From: Streptomyces atratus
Lineage (GTDB): Bacteria; Actinomycetota; Actinomycetes; Streptomycetales; Streptomycetaceae
Reading direction: 5' to 3'
Assembly: GCF_014648655.1 (NCBI RefSeq)
Contig: NZ_BMRN01000014.1
Location: 1 to 64,000 of the forward strand
Length of the DNA: 64,000 nt
In this document: one piece after another, positions 16,630 through 25,416 of the stretch
How the letters are laid out: each line of letters opens with the position of its first letter
Numbering within the stretch: the stretch's first letter is position 1
The notes under the pieces: generated by a model
What the model saw: only the letters and a program-made list of their open reading frames with translations
Database searches by the model: none
Told to the model about the DNA's origin: nothing
Program-made: the position numbers and the translations under genes

Positions 16630-16675
16630 GGTGCGTCGTCTTTGCATAGCCCGGTACGGCGCGTCTCGTCGGGGT
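16630..16675 (-). promoter_or_regulatory. Guanidine-III (ykkC-III) riboswitch
   Basis: Read on the minus strand, the leader of the SMR gene contains CCCCGACGAGACGCGCCGTA, then CCGGGCTATGCAAAGACGAC, then GCAC. This closely follows the known ykkC-III consensus, with GACGAG, GCGCCGTACC and AAGACG-x-CGC in order. The 5' CCCG can pair with the internal CGGG to form the pseudoknot; this pair differs from the CCGG/CCGG pair I recall for the Thermobifida example, so it looks compensated. The GCGCCGT/ACGACGC helix has one C-A mismatch. The aptamer ends about 40 bases before the start codon, a good place to control translation. Confidence 0.85.
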
Positions 16676-16703
16676 CACACCACCGTAGCAAAGAACATGC
16701 AAA

Positions 16704-16731
16704 GGGCCTGGTGACATCGGTCACCAGGCCC
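16704..16731 (-). terminator. Terminator of the GroES-like gene
   Basis: A perfect 12-bp stem (GGGCCTGGTGAC with GTCACCAGGCCC) and a 4-base loop lie 20 bases beyond the stop at 16751 and upstream of the riboswitch. Confidence 0.75.
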
Positions 16732-16750
16732 TACTCGCAACTGCTGCCGC

Positions 16751-17089
16751 CTACAGATACAGCCCGGTCGAATCCACCGACCCCTCGAACCGGTCCGCCG
16801 CCACCGCATGCAGATCCCGCTCGCGCATCAGCACGTACGCCACACCGCGCACCTCGACCTCAGCACGGTCCTCGGGGTCGTACAGCACCCGGTCGCCCGG
16901 CTCCACCGTCCGCACGTTCTGCCCCACCGCGACCACCACGGCCCAGGCCAGCCGACGGCCGACCGCAGCCGTCGCCGGAATCAGAATGCCGCCACCCGAG
17001 CGCCGCTCGCCCTCCGGCGTATCGGACCGGACCAGCACACGGTCATGGAGCATGCGGATGGGCAGCTTGTCGTCGGTGTTCTCGCTCAC
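16751..17089 (-). CDS. GroES-like small co-chaperone family protein
   Basis: 112 residues from a GTG at 17089 (reads V-S-E-N-T-D-D-K-L-P-I-R). The core RMLHDRVLVRSD, GGGILIPATA, VVVAVGQNV, VEPGDRVLYDPED and GVAYVLMRERDLHAV is the GroES beta-barrel, about as long as a normal 100-residue GroES. It has no groEL neighbour, and the mobile-loop region is changed (E-G-E-R-R-S-G-G-G). It is therefore a divergent GroES paralog rather than the main co-chaperonin. Its role is unknown. Confidence 0.85.
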   Translation of the reverse strand: MSENTDDKLPIRMLHDRVLVRSDTPEGERRSGGGILIPATAAVGRRLAWAVVVAVGQNVRTVEPGDRVLYDPEDRAEVEVRGVAYVLMRERDLHAVAADRFEGSVDSTGLYL

Positions 17090-17150
17090 GCCCCGCAACC
17101 TACCTGTCCGCCGCAGCTCCGCGCCCCTCCGGGGTACACGGACCGCGGCA

Positions 17151-17471
17151 TCAGTTCTTCCGCCGCCGCTTCGACACCGCGAGCAGACCCACGACACCCA
17201 CCGCGAGCAACGCCGCCGGAATCACCCGCTCCAGACGCGGAGTACCGTCCTCGGAAACAAACTGCGCCTTCACGTCCGACACCGTCCGGTTCACCGCCAC
17301 AAAAGCCCGCCCGGCCGTCCGGTCCACGGCCTCGGCAGCCTTGGCCTTCGCATCACCCATGATCGTCTTCGGGTGCACCCGCACCCCGATCTCATCGAGC
17401 ACCACCGCAAGCTGCTCACGCCTGCTGATGATGTCCGCCTCGATCTGCGCAGGGGTCCTGGCATCCGACAC
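17151..17471 (-). CDS. DUF3618 membrane protein
   Basis: 106 residues from a GTG at 17471, with GGAGG upstream. The N-terminal R-T-P-A-Q-I-E-A-D-I then R-R-E-Q-L-A-V-V-L-D-E-I pattern is the DUF3618 helix, with the following V-H-P-K-T-I-M-G-D-A-K segment. A single membrane helix lies near the C-terminus (VIPAALLAVGVVGLLAV), followed by a basic tail KRRRKN. It is probably membrane-anchored with its N-terminus inside. Divergent from bcp. Confidence 0.85.
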   Translation of the reverse strand: MSDARTPAQIEADIISRREQLAVVLDEIGVRVHPKTIMGDAKAKAAEAVDRTAGRAFVAVNRTVSDVKAQFVSEDGTPRLERVIPAALLAVGVVGLLAVSKRRRKN

Positions 17472-17599
17472 TGCGCCGCCTCCGTGGTCCTCGTCCGGTA
17501 AACCTTCATCGACAGTCTGTCAGCTCGACCGCCCACGTACCCGGCGGCACCCCTATTACGCTCGGTCCCGTACACCCCACGTGCCACCTGAGGAGAACC

Positions 17600-18067
17600 A
17601 TGAGCGAGCGACTCCAGCCCGGCGACACCGCCCCCGCCTTCACCCTCCCCGACGCCGACGGCAACGAGATCTCGCTCGCCGACCACAAGGGCCGCAAGGT
17701 CATCGTCTACTTCTACCCGGCCGCCCTCACCCCCGGCTGCACCAAGCAGGCCTGCGACTTCACCGACAACCTGGATCTGCTCGCCGGCGCCGGATACGAC
17801 GTCATCGGCGTCTCCCCCGACAAGCCCGAGAAGCTCGCCAAGTTCCGCGAGAAGGAAAGCCTCCAGGTCACCCTGGTCGGCGACCCCACCAAGGAGACCC
17901 TTGAGGCATACGGCGCCTTCGGCGAGAAGAAGCTCTACGGCAAAACGGTGACGGGCGTCATCCGCTCCACGATCGTCGTGGACGAAGAGGGCAAGGTCGA
18001 ACGAGCCCTCTACAACGTCAAGGCCACCGGCCACGTAGCCAAGATCATCAAGGACCTCGGGATCTGA
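17600..18067 (+). CDS. bcp: Thioredoxin-dependent thiol peroxidase (Bcp peroxiredoxin)
   Basis: 155 residues, with a GAGGAG site ahead of the ATG at 17600. It is a peroxiredoxin: the peroxidatic Cys47 lies in LTPGCTKQAC and Cys52, five residues later, is the likely resolving cysteine of the alpha-type Bcp/PrxQ group. The conserved FYPAALTPGC, GVSPDKPEKLAKF and VIRSTIVVDEEGKV blocks are present. It reduces hydrogen and organic peroxides in the cytoplasm using thioredoxin. Confidence 0.96.
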   Translation: MSERLQPGDTAPAFTLPDADGNEISLADHKGRKVIVYFYPAALTPGCTKQACDFTDNLDLLAGAGYDVIGVSPDKPEKLAKFREKESLQVTLVGDPTKETLEAYGAFGEKKLYGKTVTGVIRSTIVVDEEGKVERALYNVKATGHVAKIIKDLGI

Positions 18068-18235
18068 CCCGGGCCCTTCGAGGACTTCCTCAAACGGCCG
18101 AGAAGATGTGAGGGACATCCCATGGAGACACATGAGGAGGCGGCAGAACTGGCCACGGCCCAGACGCCGGACCCGAGATTCTGACCCCGTACCTGCCGAC
18201 CCGCAGGCGCACCCCGGTAGCATGTCTGACGGCTG

Positions 18236-18319
18236 GCGGCGGTGGTGCAATGGCGACACAGCAGACTTAGGATCTGTGGCCCGTGAAACGGCTTGAGGGT
18301 TCGAATCCCTTCCGCCGCA
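18236..18319 (+). tRNA. tRNA-Leu (anticodon UAG)
   Basis: A cloverleaf of 84 bases has the acceptor arm GCGGCGG (18236-18242) pairing with CCGCCGC (18312-18318) and discriminator A at 18319. The anticodon loop CTTAGGA has TAG at 18268-18270, reading CUA leucine codons. The long variable arm (class II) fits leucine, and the T loop GGTTCGAATCCC is intact. The 3' CCA is not encoded. Confidence 0.95.
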
Positions 18320-18324
18320 CAGTA

Positions 18325-18363
18325 AACGGCCTGCGAATCAAAGAACTTGATTCGCAGGCCGTT
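18325..18363 (+). terminator. Strong terminator after tRNA-Leu
   Basis: A perfect 17-bp stem (18325-18341 with 18347-18363) and 5-base loop start 5 bases after the tRNA. It may also serve the convergent rdgB gene, whose stop is at 18374. Confidence 0.85.
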
Positions 18364-18373
18364 CTCGTACCCG

Positions 18374-18982
18374 TTACGCCTGGCTCAACAGCTCCCGCAC
18401 CACCGGCACCAGCGCCCGGAACGCCTTGCCGCGGTGGCTGATCGCGTTCTTCTCCGCCGGGGTCAGTTCCGCGCAGGTGCGGGTTTCGCCGTCCGGCTGG
18501 AGGATCGGGTCGTAGCCGAAGCCGTTCGTGCCGGACGGGGTGTGGCGCAGGGTGCCCAGCAGGCGGCCCTCGACCACGCGTTCCGTGCCGTCGGGGAGGG
18601 CAAGGGCCGCCGCGCAGGCGAAGTGTGCGCCGCGGTGCGGGTTGTCGATGTCGGAGAGCTGGGCCAGGAGCAGGTCCAGGTTGGCCCGGTCGTCGCCGTG
18701 GGTGCCGGCCCAGCGGGCGGAGAAGATGCCGGGGGCGCCGCCGAGTACGTCCACGCAGAGGCCGGAGTCGTCGGCGATGGCGGGGTGGCCGGTGGCCTTC
18801 GCGAGGGCGTGGGCCTTGAGGAGGGCGTTCTCGGCGAAGGTGACGCCGGTTTCCTTGACGTCGGGGATGTGGGGGTACGCGTCCGCGCCGACGAGCTCGT
18901 GGTCGAGGCCTGCGTCGGCGAGGATCGCGTGGAGTTCGGTGATCTTCCCGGCGTTGCGGGTGGCGAGGATGAGGCGGGTCAT
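18374..18982 (-). CDS. rdgB: Non-canonical purine NTP pyrophosphatase (RdgB/HAM1)
   Basis: 202 residues, start ATG at 18982. It removes ITP, dITP and XTP from the nucleotide pool by releasing pyrophosphate. The family motifs are complete: LILATRNAGKITEL at the N-terminus (T-x-N-x-x-K), FAENALLKA, the ADDSGLCVDVLGGAPGIFSA loop, and GTNGFGYDPIL with EKNAISHRGKA near the C-terminus. Length is normal. It is followed downstream by a tRNA terminator and preceded by a lipoprotein gene and rph on the same strand; rph-rdgB neighbours are usual in actinobacteria. Confidence 0.96.
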   Translation of the reverse strand: MTRLILATRNAGKITELHAILADAGLDHELVGADAYPHIPDVKETGVTFAENALLKAHALAKATGHPAIADDSGLCVDVLGGAPGIFSARWAGTHGDDRANLDLLLAQLSDIDNPHRGAHFACAAALALPDGTERVVEGRLLGTLRHTPSGTNGFGYDPILQPDGETRTCAELTPAEKNAISHRGKAFRALVPVVRELLSQA

Positions 18983-19003
18983 GTCACCCAGTATCGGGGG
19001 TGG

Positions 19004-19396
19004 TCAGGGCGTGCAGACCTTGCCGATCTCCTTGGCGGCGTCGGTGACCGGGGTGATGTCGGGGGTGGCGTCGCCCTTGTCGATGGAGTCGCGGACGTTG
19101 CCGACGCCCGACTGCAGGTTGTCGACGGCCTTGCCGAGGTCGGCGTTGTCGGTCTTGTCGCCGAGGTTGCCGAGTTCCTTCTCGATGTCGTCGAGGGCTT
19201 CGGATGCCTGGGTGGGGTCGTTCGAGGCGTTGGAGACGGCCTGTTGGAGGTTGTCGACACTGGTGGCGATGGCGTCGGCGGTGCGGACGCAGTCGAGTGC
19301 CTTGTCTACGGCACCGCAGCCGGCTGTCGCGGTGAGGGCGAGGGCGGTCAGGGTCAGCGCGACGGTGATGCGGCGGTGGCGGGTGGCCTCGGCCAT
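19004..19396 (-). CDS. Putative lipoprotein, helical, function unknown
   Basis: 130 residues from the ATG at 19396 (GGGGAGGAA upstream). The signal peptide ends with ATAGC, a lipobox, giving lipidation at the Cys near residue 27. The mature protein contains a second Cys in LDCVRTADAI, a third near the end (KVCTP), and a heptad-like helical stretch (ASEALDDIEKELGNLGDK). It resembles small Streptomyces lipoproteins found beside rph but has no known role. Confidence 0.75.
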   Translation of the reverse strand: MAEATRHRRITVALTLTALALTATAGCGAVDKALDCVRTADAIATSVDNLQQAVSNASNDPTQASEALDDIEKELGNLGDKTDNADLGKAVDNLQSGVGNVRDSIDKGDATPDITPVTDAAKEIGKVCTP

Positions 19397-19498
19397 GGTG
19401 CGGTTCCTCCCCAGGTGCGGATACGCGGACGGGCGCACGGTTCGACCCGTGCGCCCGTGTTCGTAACGACGCGTCGTGGTGCGTATTTGGTTGCTTCT

Positions 19499-20236
<738 letters not shown>

Positions 20237-20357
20237 GGTGTCGACTTTATCGGGTGCGGGGGTGGCGGCCGTTCGGGTGCACCGCAGGCCCCGTCCGGGT
20301 GGGCAGGGCCTGCGTCGGTGCTGGGCGCTTGGGCTCAGCGGGGGGTTCGGCGGCTGG

Positions 20358-20591
20358 TCACATCATGTCTTCGATGTCGGCGGCGATGGGGTCGGCGTCG
20401 GTGCCGATGACGACCTGGATCGCGGTGCCCATCTTGACGACACCGTGGGCTCCGGCGGCCTTGAGCGCGGCTTCGTCGACCTTGCTGGGGTCGTGGACCT
20501 CGGTGCGCAGGCGCGTGATGCAGCCTTCGATCTCGTCGATGTTCTCGATACCGCCGAGCCCGGCGACGATCTTCTCAGCCTTGCTGGCCAT
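20358..20591 (-). CDS. nagF: PTS GlcNAc-type EIIB component
   Basis: 77 residues, a stand-alone EIIB domain of the glucose/GlcNAc family. Cys24 in the E-G-C-I-T-R-L-R motif is the phosphorylated residue. The chain passes phosphate from a soluble EIIA to the sugar through the membrane EIIC proteins encoded divergently by nagE1 and by nagE2. The three-gene layout (rph, nagF, nagE1, nagE2) matches what I recall for Streptomyces coelicolor, from which the name is taken. The DasR-like site at 20756-20771 lies in the shared divergent promoter. Confidence 0.93.
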   Translation of the reverse strand: MASKAEKIVAGLGGIENIDEIEGCITRLRTEVHDPSKVDEAALKAAGAHGVVKMGTAIQVVIGTDADPIAADIEDMM

Positions 20592-20755
20592 GGCCTTCTC
20601 CCTGGTTGTTCACATGCGTGCGACGGCCCACCATGGGTCCGTTTCGTCACCGTAACGCACGTTTGGCCCAGCTTCGCGAGCGAGTGACTGGACCGTCCCC
20701 AATGATGACGATCACCGGTGCCCTGCCTTCCAGGCGGGTTACGCACCGTACCTCA

Positions 20756-20771
20756 ACTGGTCTACACCATT
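20756..20771. promoter_or_regulatory. DasR-like operator (dre) between nagF and nagE1
   Basis: ACTGGTCTACACCATT matches the DasR (GntR family) consensus ACTGGTCTAGACCACT at 14 of 16 positions. It lies 43 bases before the nagE1 start and 165 bases before nagF, as expected for GlcNAc-responsive control. Confidence 0.85.
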
Positions 20772-20813
20772 CTGCAACAACCGCCGGGCGCACCTTGTTC
20801 CGGGAGGATGCCG

Positions 20814-22124
20814 ATGAGCTCGAGCAGCGCCGCAGTTCCACGGAAGACGTGGTGGAACGGCCTCTTCCAGGGCCTCCAGAAGATGGGCCGCAGCCTCCAG
20901 CTCCCGATCGCCGTCCTGCCGGCGGCAGGCATTCTCAACCGGCTGGGCCAGCCGGACGTATTCGGTGACAAGGGCCTGCATTGGGGCAATGTCGCCAAGG
21001 TCTTCGCGGCCGCGGGTGGCGCGCTGCTCGACTCGGGACTCGGCCTTCCGCTGCTGTTCTGCGTCGGCGTCGCCATCGGCATGGCGAAGAAGTCGGACGG
21101 TTCGACCGCGCTCGCCGCGGTGACCGGCTTCCTCGTCTATTACGCGGTGCTGCACGCCTTCCCGGTGGACTGTGCGCCCGGTTCCACGTTCACTTCGGGC
21201 GGCACCTGGTTCGGCACCTGCGTCACCGGCAACGCCAAGGTCACGGCCGCGGAGTACCAGAACCCCGGGGTGTTCGGCGGCATCGTGATGGGTCTGCTGT
21301 CCGCCTGGTTCTGGCAGCGGTACCACCGGGTCAAGCTGGTGGACTGGCTGGGCTTCTTCAACGGCCGCCGGCTCGTCCCGATCATCATGGCGTTCGTCGG
21401 CCTCCTCCTCGGGGCGTTGTGCGCGTGGCTCTGGCAGCCGATCGGCGACGGCCTGACCAGCTTCTCCAAGTGGCTGGTGGACCTGGGCTGGGTGGGCTCC
21501 GGCATCTTCGGTGTCGCCAACCGCGCACTGCTGGTCATCGGCCTCCACCAGTTCCTGAACACTTTCGTCTGGTTCCAGTTCGGCGACTTCACCAAGCCGG
21601 ACGGGACGGTCGTGCACGGTGACATCAACCGGTTCCTGCAGGGCGACCCGACGGCCGGTCAGTTCACCTCGGGCTTCTTCCCGATCATGATGTTCGCCCT
21701 CCCGGCGGCGGCGCTGGCGATCTACCACTGCGCCAAGCCGCACCGCCAAAAGGCGGTCGGCGGCATGATGCTCTCGGTCGGCCTGACGTCGTTCGTGACG
21801 GGAATCACCGAACCGATCGAGTACTCGTTCCTCTTCGTCGCACCGCTGCTCTACGCAATCCACGCGGTGCTCACCGGTGTCTCGATGGCGGTGACATGGG
21901 CGATCGGGATCAAGGACGGCTTCAGTTTCTCCGCCGGGCTGATCGACTACGTCATCAACTGGCACCTGGCGACCAAACCCTGGCTGATCATTCCGATCGG
22001 TCTGGCCTTCGCCATCGTGTACTACGTGATCTTCCGGTTCGCGATCACCAAATTCAATCTCCAGACTCCGGGCCGGGAGCCCGACGAGCTGGAGGAGGAG
22101 ATCGAGAGGAACCTCACGAAGTAG
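20814..22124 (+). CDS. nagE1: PTS GlcNAc-type EIIC permease
   Basis: 436 residues. I chose the ATG at 20814 because GGGAGG (20802-20807) is 6 bases away; the ATG at 20808 touches that site. The protein is an EIIC-only membrane subunit with about ten hydrophobic segments and the conserved blocks PIAVLPAAGILNRLG, AMAKKSDGSTALA-like (GMAKKSDGSTALAAVTGFL), FGVANRALLVIGLHQFLN and FVTGITEPIEYSFLFVAP, whose I-T-E-P-I-E motif contacts sugar. It lacks its own EIIB and EIIA and would use NagF. A DasR-like site precedes it. Confidence 0.93.
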   Translation: MSSSSAAVPRKTWWNGLFQGLQKMGRSLQLPIAVLPAAGILNRLGQPDVFGDKGLHWGNVAKVFAAAGGALLDSGLGLPLLFCVGVAIGMAKKSDGSTALAAVTGFLVYYAVLHAFPVDCAPGSTFTSGGTWFGTCVTGNAKVTAAEYQNPGVFGGIVMGLLSAWFWQRYHRVKLVDWLGFFNGRRLVPIIMAFVGLLLGALCAWLWQPIGDGLTSFSKWLVDLGWVGSGIFGVANRALLVIGLHQFLNTFVWFQFGDFTKPDGTVVHGDINRFLQGDPTAGQFTSGFFPIMMFALPAAALAIYHCAKPHRQKAVGGMMLSVGLTSFVTGITEPIEYSFLFVAPLLYAIHAVLTGVSMAVTWAIGIKDGFSFSAGLIDYVINWHLATKPWLIIPIGLAFAIVYYVIFRFAITKFNLQTPGREPDELEEEIERNLTK

Positions 22125-22157
22125 CACTTCAGCCGAGCTTTCGGCCCGGCCGGAGCA

Positions 22158-22186
22158 GGCCCTCGGACCCTTGCGGTCCGGGGGCC
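22158..22186 (+). terminator. Terminator after nagE1
   Basis: A 12-bp stem (GGCCCTCGGACC with GGTCCGGGGGCC, one G-T/A-type imperfection) and a 5-base loop lie 34 bases past the nagE1 stop. It separates the two EIIC genes into different transcription units. Confidence 0.65.
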
Positions 22187-22271
22187 CTCGCCATGTCACC
22201 GAGCGTGGGTGATGGCTAATGCGAAGTAGTCGGAAATTGCAGGTTCCTTATCTCACCCACACCGTGCTACA

Positions 22272-22287
22272 ACTGGTCTACACCACT
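22272..22287 (+). promoter_or_regulatory. DasR-like operator 1 upstream of nagE2
   Basis: ACTGGTCTACACCACT differs from the DasR consensus at a single central base. It is 97 bases from the nagE2 start and immediately abuts a second copy. Confidence 0.88.
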
Positions 22288-22288
22288 G

Positions 22289-22304
22289 AGTGGTCCAGAC
22301 CGCG
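22289..22304 (+). promoter_or_regulatory. DasR-like operator 2 upstream of nagE2
   Basis: AGTGGTCCAGACCGCG has the DasR core (A-G-T-G-G-T-C-x-A-G-A-C-C) but a changed 3' edge. It starts one base after operator 1, so the two repressor dimers would be stacked. Confidence 0.65.
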
Positions 22305-22383
22305 TGCGTTCTGCCGCGTTTCCCGAGTCGCCGCCTCCCCTCGTCAATGACCTGGGCGGTGCCTTGCCCAATGGAGGAAGTTG

Positions 22384-23649
<1,266 letters not shown>

Positions 23650-23662
23650 GCCTCACCCCGGC

Positions 23663-23712
23663 GCACGACGAAGCCCTCACCTTCCCCGCGGGAGGTGAGG
23701 GCTTCGTCGTGC
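23663..23712. terminator. Bidirectional terminator between nagE2 and the MBL hydrolase
   Basis: A perfect 19-bp stem (23663-23681 with 23694-23712) with a 12-base loop sits between the convergent genes ending at 23649 and 23731. Confidence 0.88.
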
Positions 23713-23730
23713 ACCGGATGTGCGGGACGG

Positions 23731-24483
23731 TCAGATCTCGTAGACCGCGCCCGGTGCCGCCACCTCCACCGGCCCGCTGTAGAGCAGGCGGGCATCGGCC
23801 AGGTTGCGGTCGGCGTCGGTCCACGGCGGGATGTGGGTGAGGACGAGCCGTCCCACCCCGGCGCGGGCGGCGATGTCGCCCGCCTCGCGGCCATTGAGGT
23901 GGAGGTCCGGGATGTCCTCCTTGCCATGGACGAACGATGCTTCGCAGAGGAACAGGTCGGCGCCCTCGGCGAGTTCGTCCAGGGCCTCGCAGGCACCCGT
24001 GTCGCCGGAGTACGTGAGCGAGCGGCCGCCGTGCTCGAGCCGGATGGCGTAGGAGTCGACGGGGTGGCAGACCTTCTCCGTACGGACCGAGAAGGGGCCG
24101 ATCTCGAACGAGCCCGGCTTCAGCGTGTGGAAGTCGAAGACCTCGCTCATCGACCGCTCGGACGGGGTGTCGGCGTGGGCGGTGGTCAGCCGCTGCTCGG
24201 TGCCGTCGGGACCGTAGACCGGGATCGGGGCGGGACGGCCGCCGTCGTGCCGGTAGTAGCGGACGACGAAGTACGCGCACATGTCGATGCAGTGATCGGC
24301 ATGGAGGTGGCTGAGGAAGATGGCGTCGAGGTCGTAGAGACCGACATGGCGCTGCAGCTCACCGAGGGCGCCGTTGCCCATGTCGAGGAGCAGCCTGAAG
24401 CCGTCGGCCTCTACGAGGTAGCTCGAACATGCTGATCCCGCGGACGGGAACGAGCCGGAGCAGCCGACGACGGTGAGCTTCAT
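23731..24483 (-). CDS. MBL-fold metal-dependent hydrolase
   Basis: 250 residues from the ATG at 24483, with GGAGG 9 bases upstream. Motifs of the metallo-beta-lactamase fold are present: the first strand MKLTVVGCSGSFPSAGSACS, the zinc site H-L-H-A-D-H in FLSHLHADHCID, Asp in YSGDTGACEAL, and a final His in LTHIPPWTD. The form resembles ribonuclease Z / cyclic-nucleotide phosphodiesterase-like members rather than beta-lactamases. No exosite typical of tRNase Z is visible, so substrate is open. Cytoplasmic. Confidence 0.88.
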   Translation of the reverse strand: MKLTVVGCSGSFPSAGSACSSYLVEADGFRLLLDMGNGALGELQRHVGLYDLDAIFLSHLHADHCIDMCAYFVVRYYRHDGGRPAPIPVYGPDGTEQRLTTAHADTPSERSMSEVFDFHTLKPGSFEIGPFSVRTEKVCHPVDSYAIRLEHGGRSLTYSGDTGACEALDELAEGADLFLCEASFVHGKEDIPDLHLNGREAGDIAARAGVGRLVLTHIPPWTDADRNLADARLLYSGPVEVAAPGAVYEI

Positions 24484-24660
24484 GGAGCGTGAACCTCCGA
24501 GACGTGGGAACGGGGAGGGTTCGTGCGGTCTGTTGAGCGGTTTGTCGAGCGTAAGGCGCGAAACAGCCGGTCGCTCCTCCACGGCCGTCCGTTGTGGGGG
24601 AACTCACCTGCTCTGTCACCGGTTCGATGGAAGAGGCGGGGACGCCGGTACGGTCGGGAC

Positions 24661-25167
24661 ATGGGCATGTCCTGGTGGTGGATCGCGATTGCCGTTGTCG
24701 TCCTGCTCGCGCTCGTCGTAGCGGTCGCCGATGGGCGGGGGCGGGGCGGGCAACGGCCCCGGGGCCGCTCCGGCAGGTCAGCGGGTACGCGCTCCGGTGG
24801 GCGTCCGGGCGGGCGGAGGCGTCCACCGGCGGGGCCGGGGCGTGGGCCCGGGCCGGAGCGCAGGCCGCGGCCGGGTGAGATCTGGTGGGCCGCGGTGCCG
24901 TACGAGGACAGGCCCGGGGCGAAGGACCGGCCCTGCCTGGTGCTGTCGGTACGGGGTGACTCGGCGCTCGTCGCGAAGATCACCAGCAAGTATCACGAGG
25001 AACGGCCCGGGGTGATCGCGCTGCCTACGGGGACGGTGGGGGATGCTCGGGGGCGGGAGAGCTTCCTGGAGACGGATGAGTTGCGGGAGGTTGCCGTGCG
25101 GGGGTTCCGGCGACGGGTGGGAGTGGTGGATCCGGAGGTGTGGGAGCGGGTTCGGGGGCTTGGGTGA
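24661..25167 (+). CDS. Membrane-anchored PemK/MazF-like protein
   Basis: 168 residues, from tandem ATGs at 24661 and 24667; the ribosome binding site is weak. A single N-terminal membrane helix (MSWWWIAIAVVVLLALVVAV) is followed by about 45 residues of Arg/Gly/Pro-rich linker. The C-terminal 105 residues are a PemK/MazF fold: P-R-P-G-E-I-W-W-A-A-V-P-Y, KDRPCLVLSV, ALVAKITSK and T-D-E-L-R. MazF proteins are usually ribosome-independent RNases paired with an antitoxin; no antitoxin gene lies beside this one. The anchor would hold the domain at the membrane face. Activity is unproven. Confidence 0.82.
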   Translation: MGMSWWWIAIAVVVLLALVVAVADGRGRGGQRPRGRSGRSAGTRSGGRPGGRRRPPAGPGRGPGPERRPRPGEIWWAAVPYEDRPGAKDRPCLVLSVRGDSALVAKITSKYHEERPGVIALPTGTVGDARGRESFLETDELREVAVRGFRRRVGVVDPEVWERVRGLG

Positions 25168-25170
25168 GGT

Positions 25171-25400
25171 GGGGGCGCCTGCGGCGGGGCGCGGGCGAGC
25201 GTGGAGGCGGGGCCGCGGCGGGGGCGCCTGCGGCGGGCCTGTTCCCCCAGCCGCCCCTTCCCGGAACCGGGGGCTCCGCTCCTCGGACGCCGGAGGGGCC
25301 GGGGTGCACGCGGGGCTCCGCCCCGGGCCTCGCGCATCGAACGCCGACGAGGCCGAAAGATGTCCTCGATCGCCGGACGGGCTGGATGTTCGGCTCGTCC
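25171..25400. repeat. Intergenic repeat-type sequence
   Basis: This 230-base spacer carries GGGGGCGCCTGCGGCGGG twice (25171 and 25220) and the block GTCCTCGATCGCCGGACGGG at 25362. A near copy of that block occurs at 51716 in this window. I remember similar blocks dispersed in Streptomyces intergenic regions. No ORF here shows real coding support. Confidence 0.6.
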
Positions 25401-25416
25401 GGCGAATCAGGACGGG

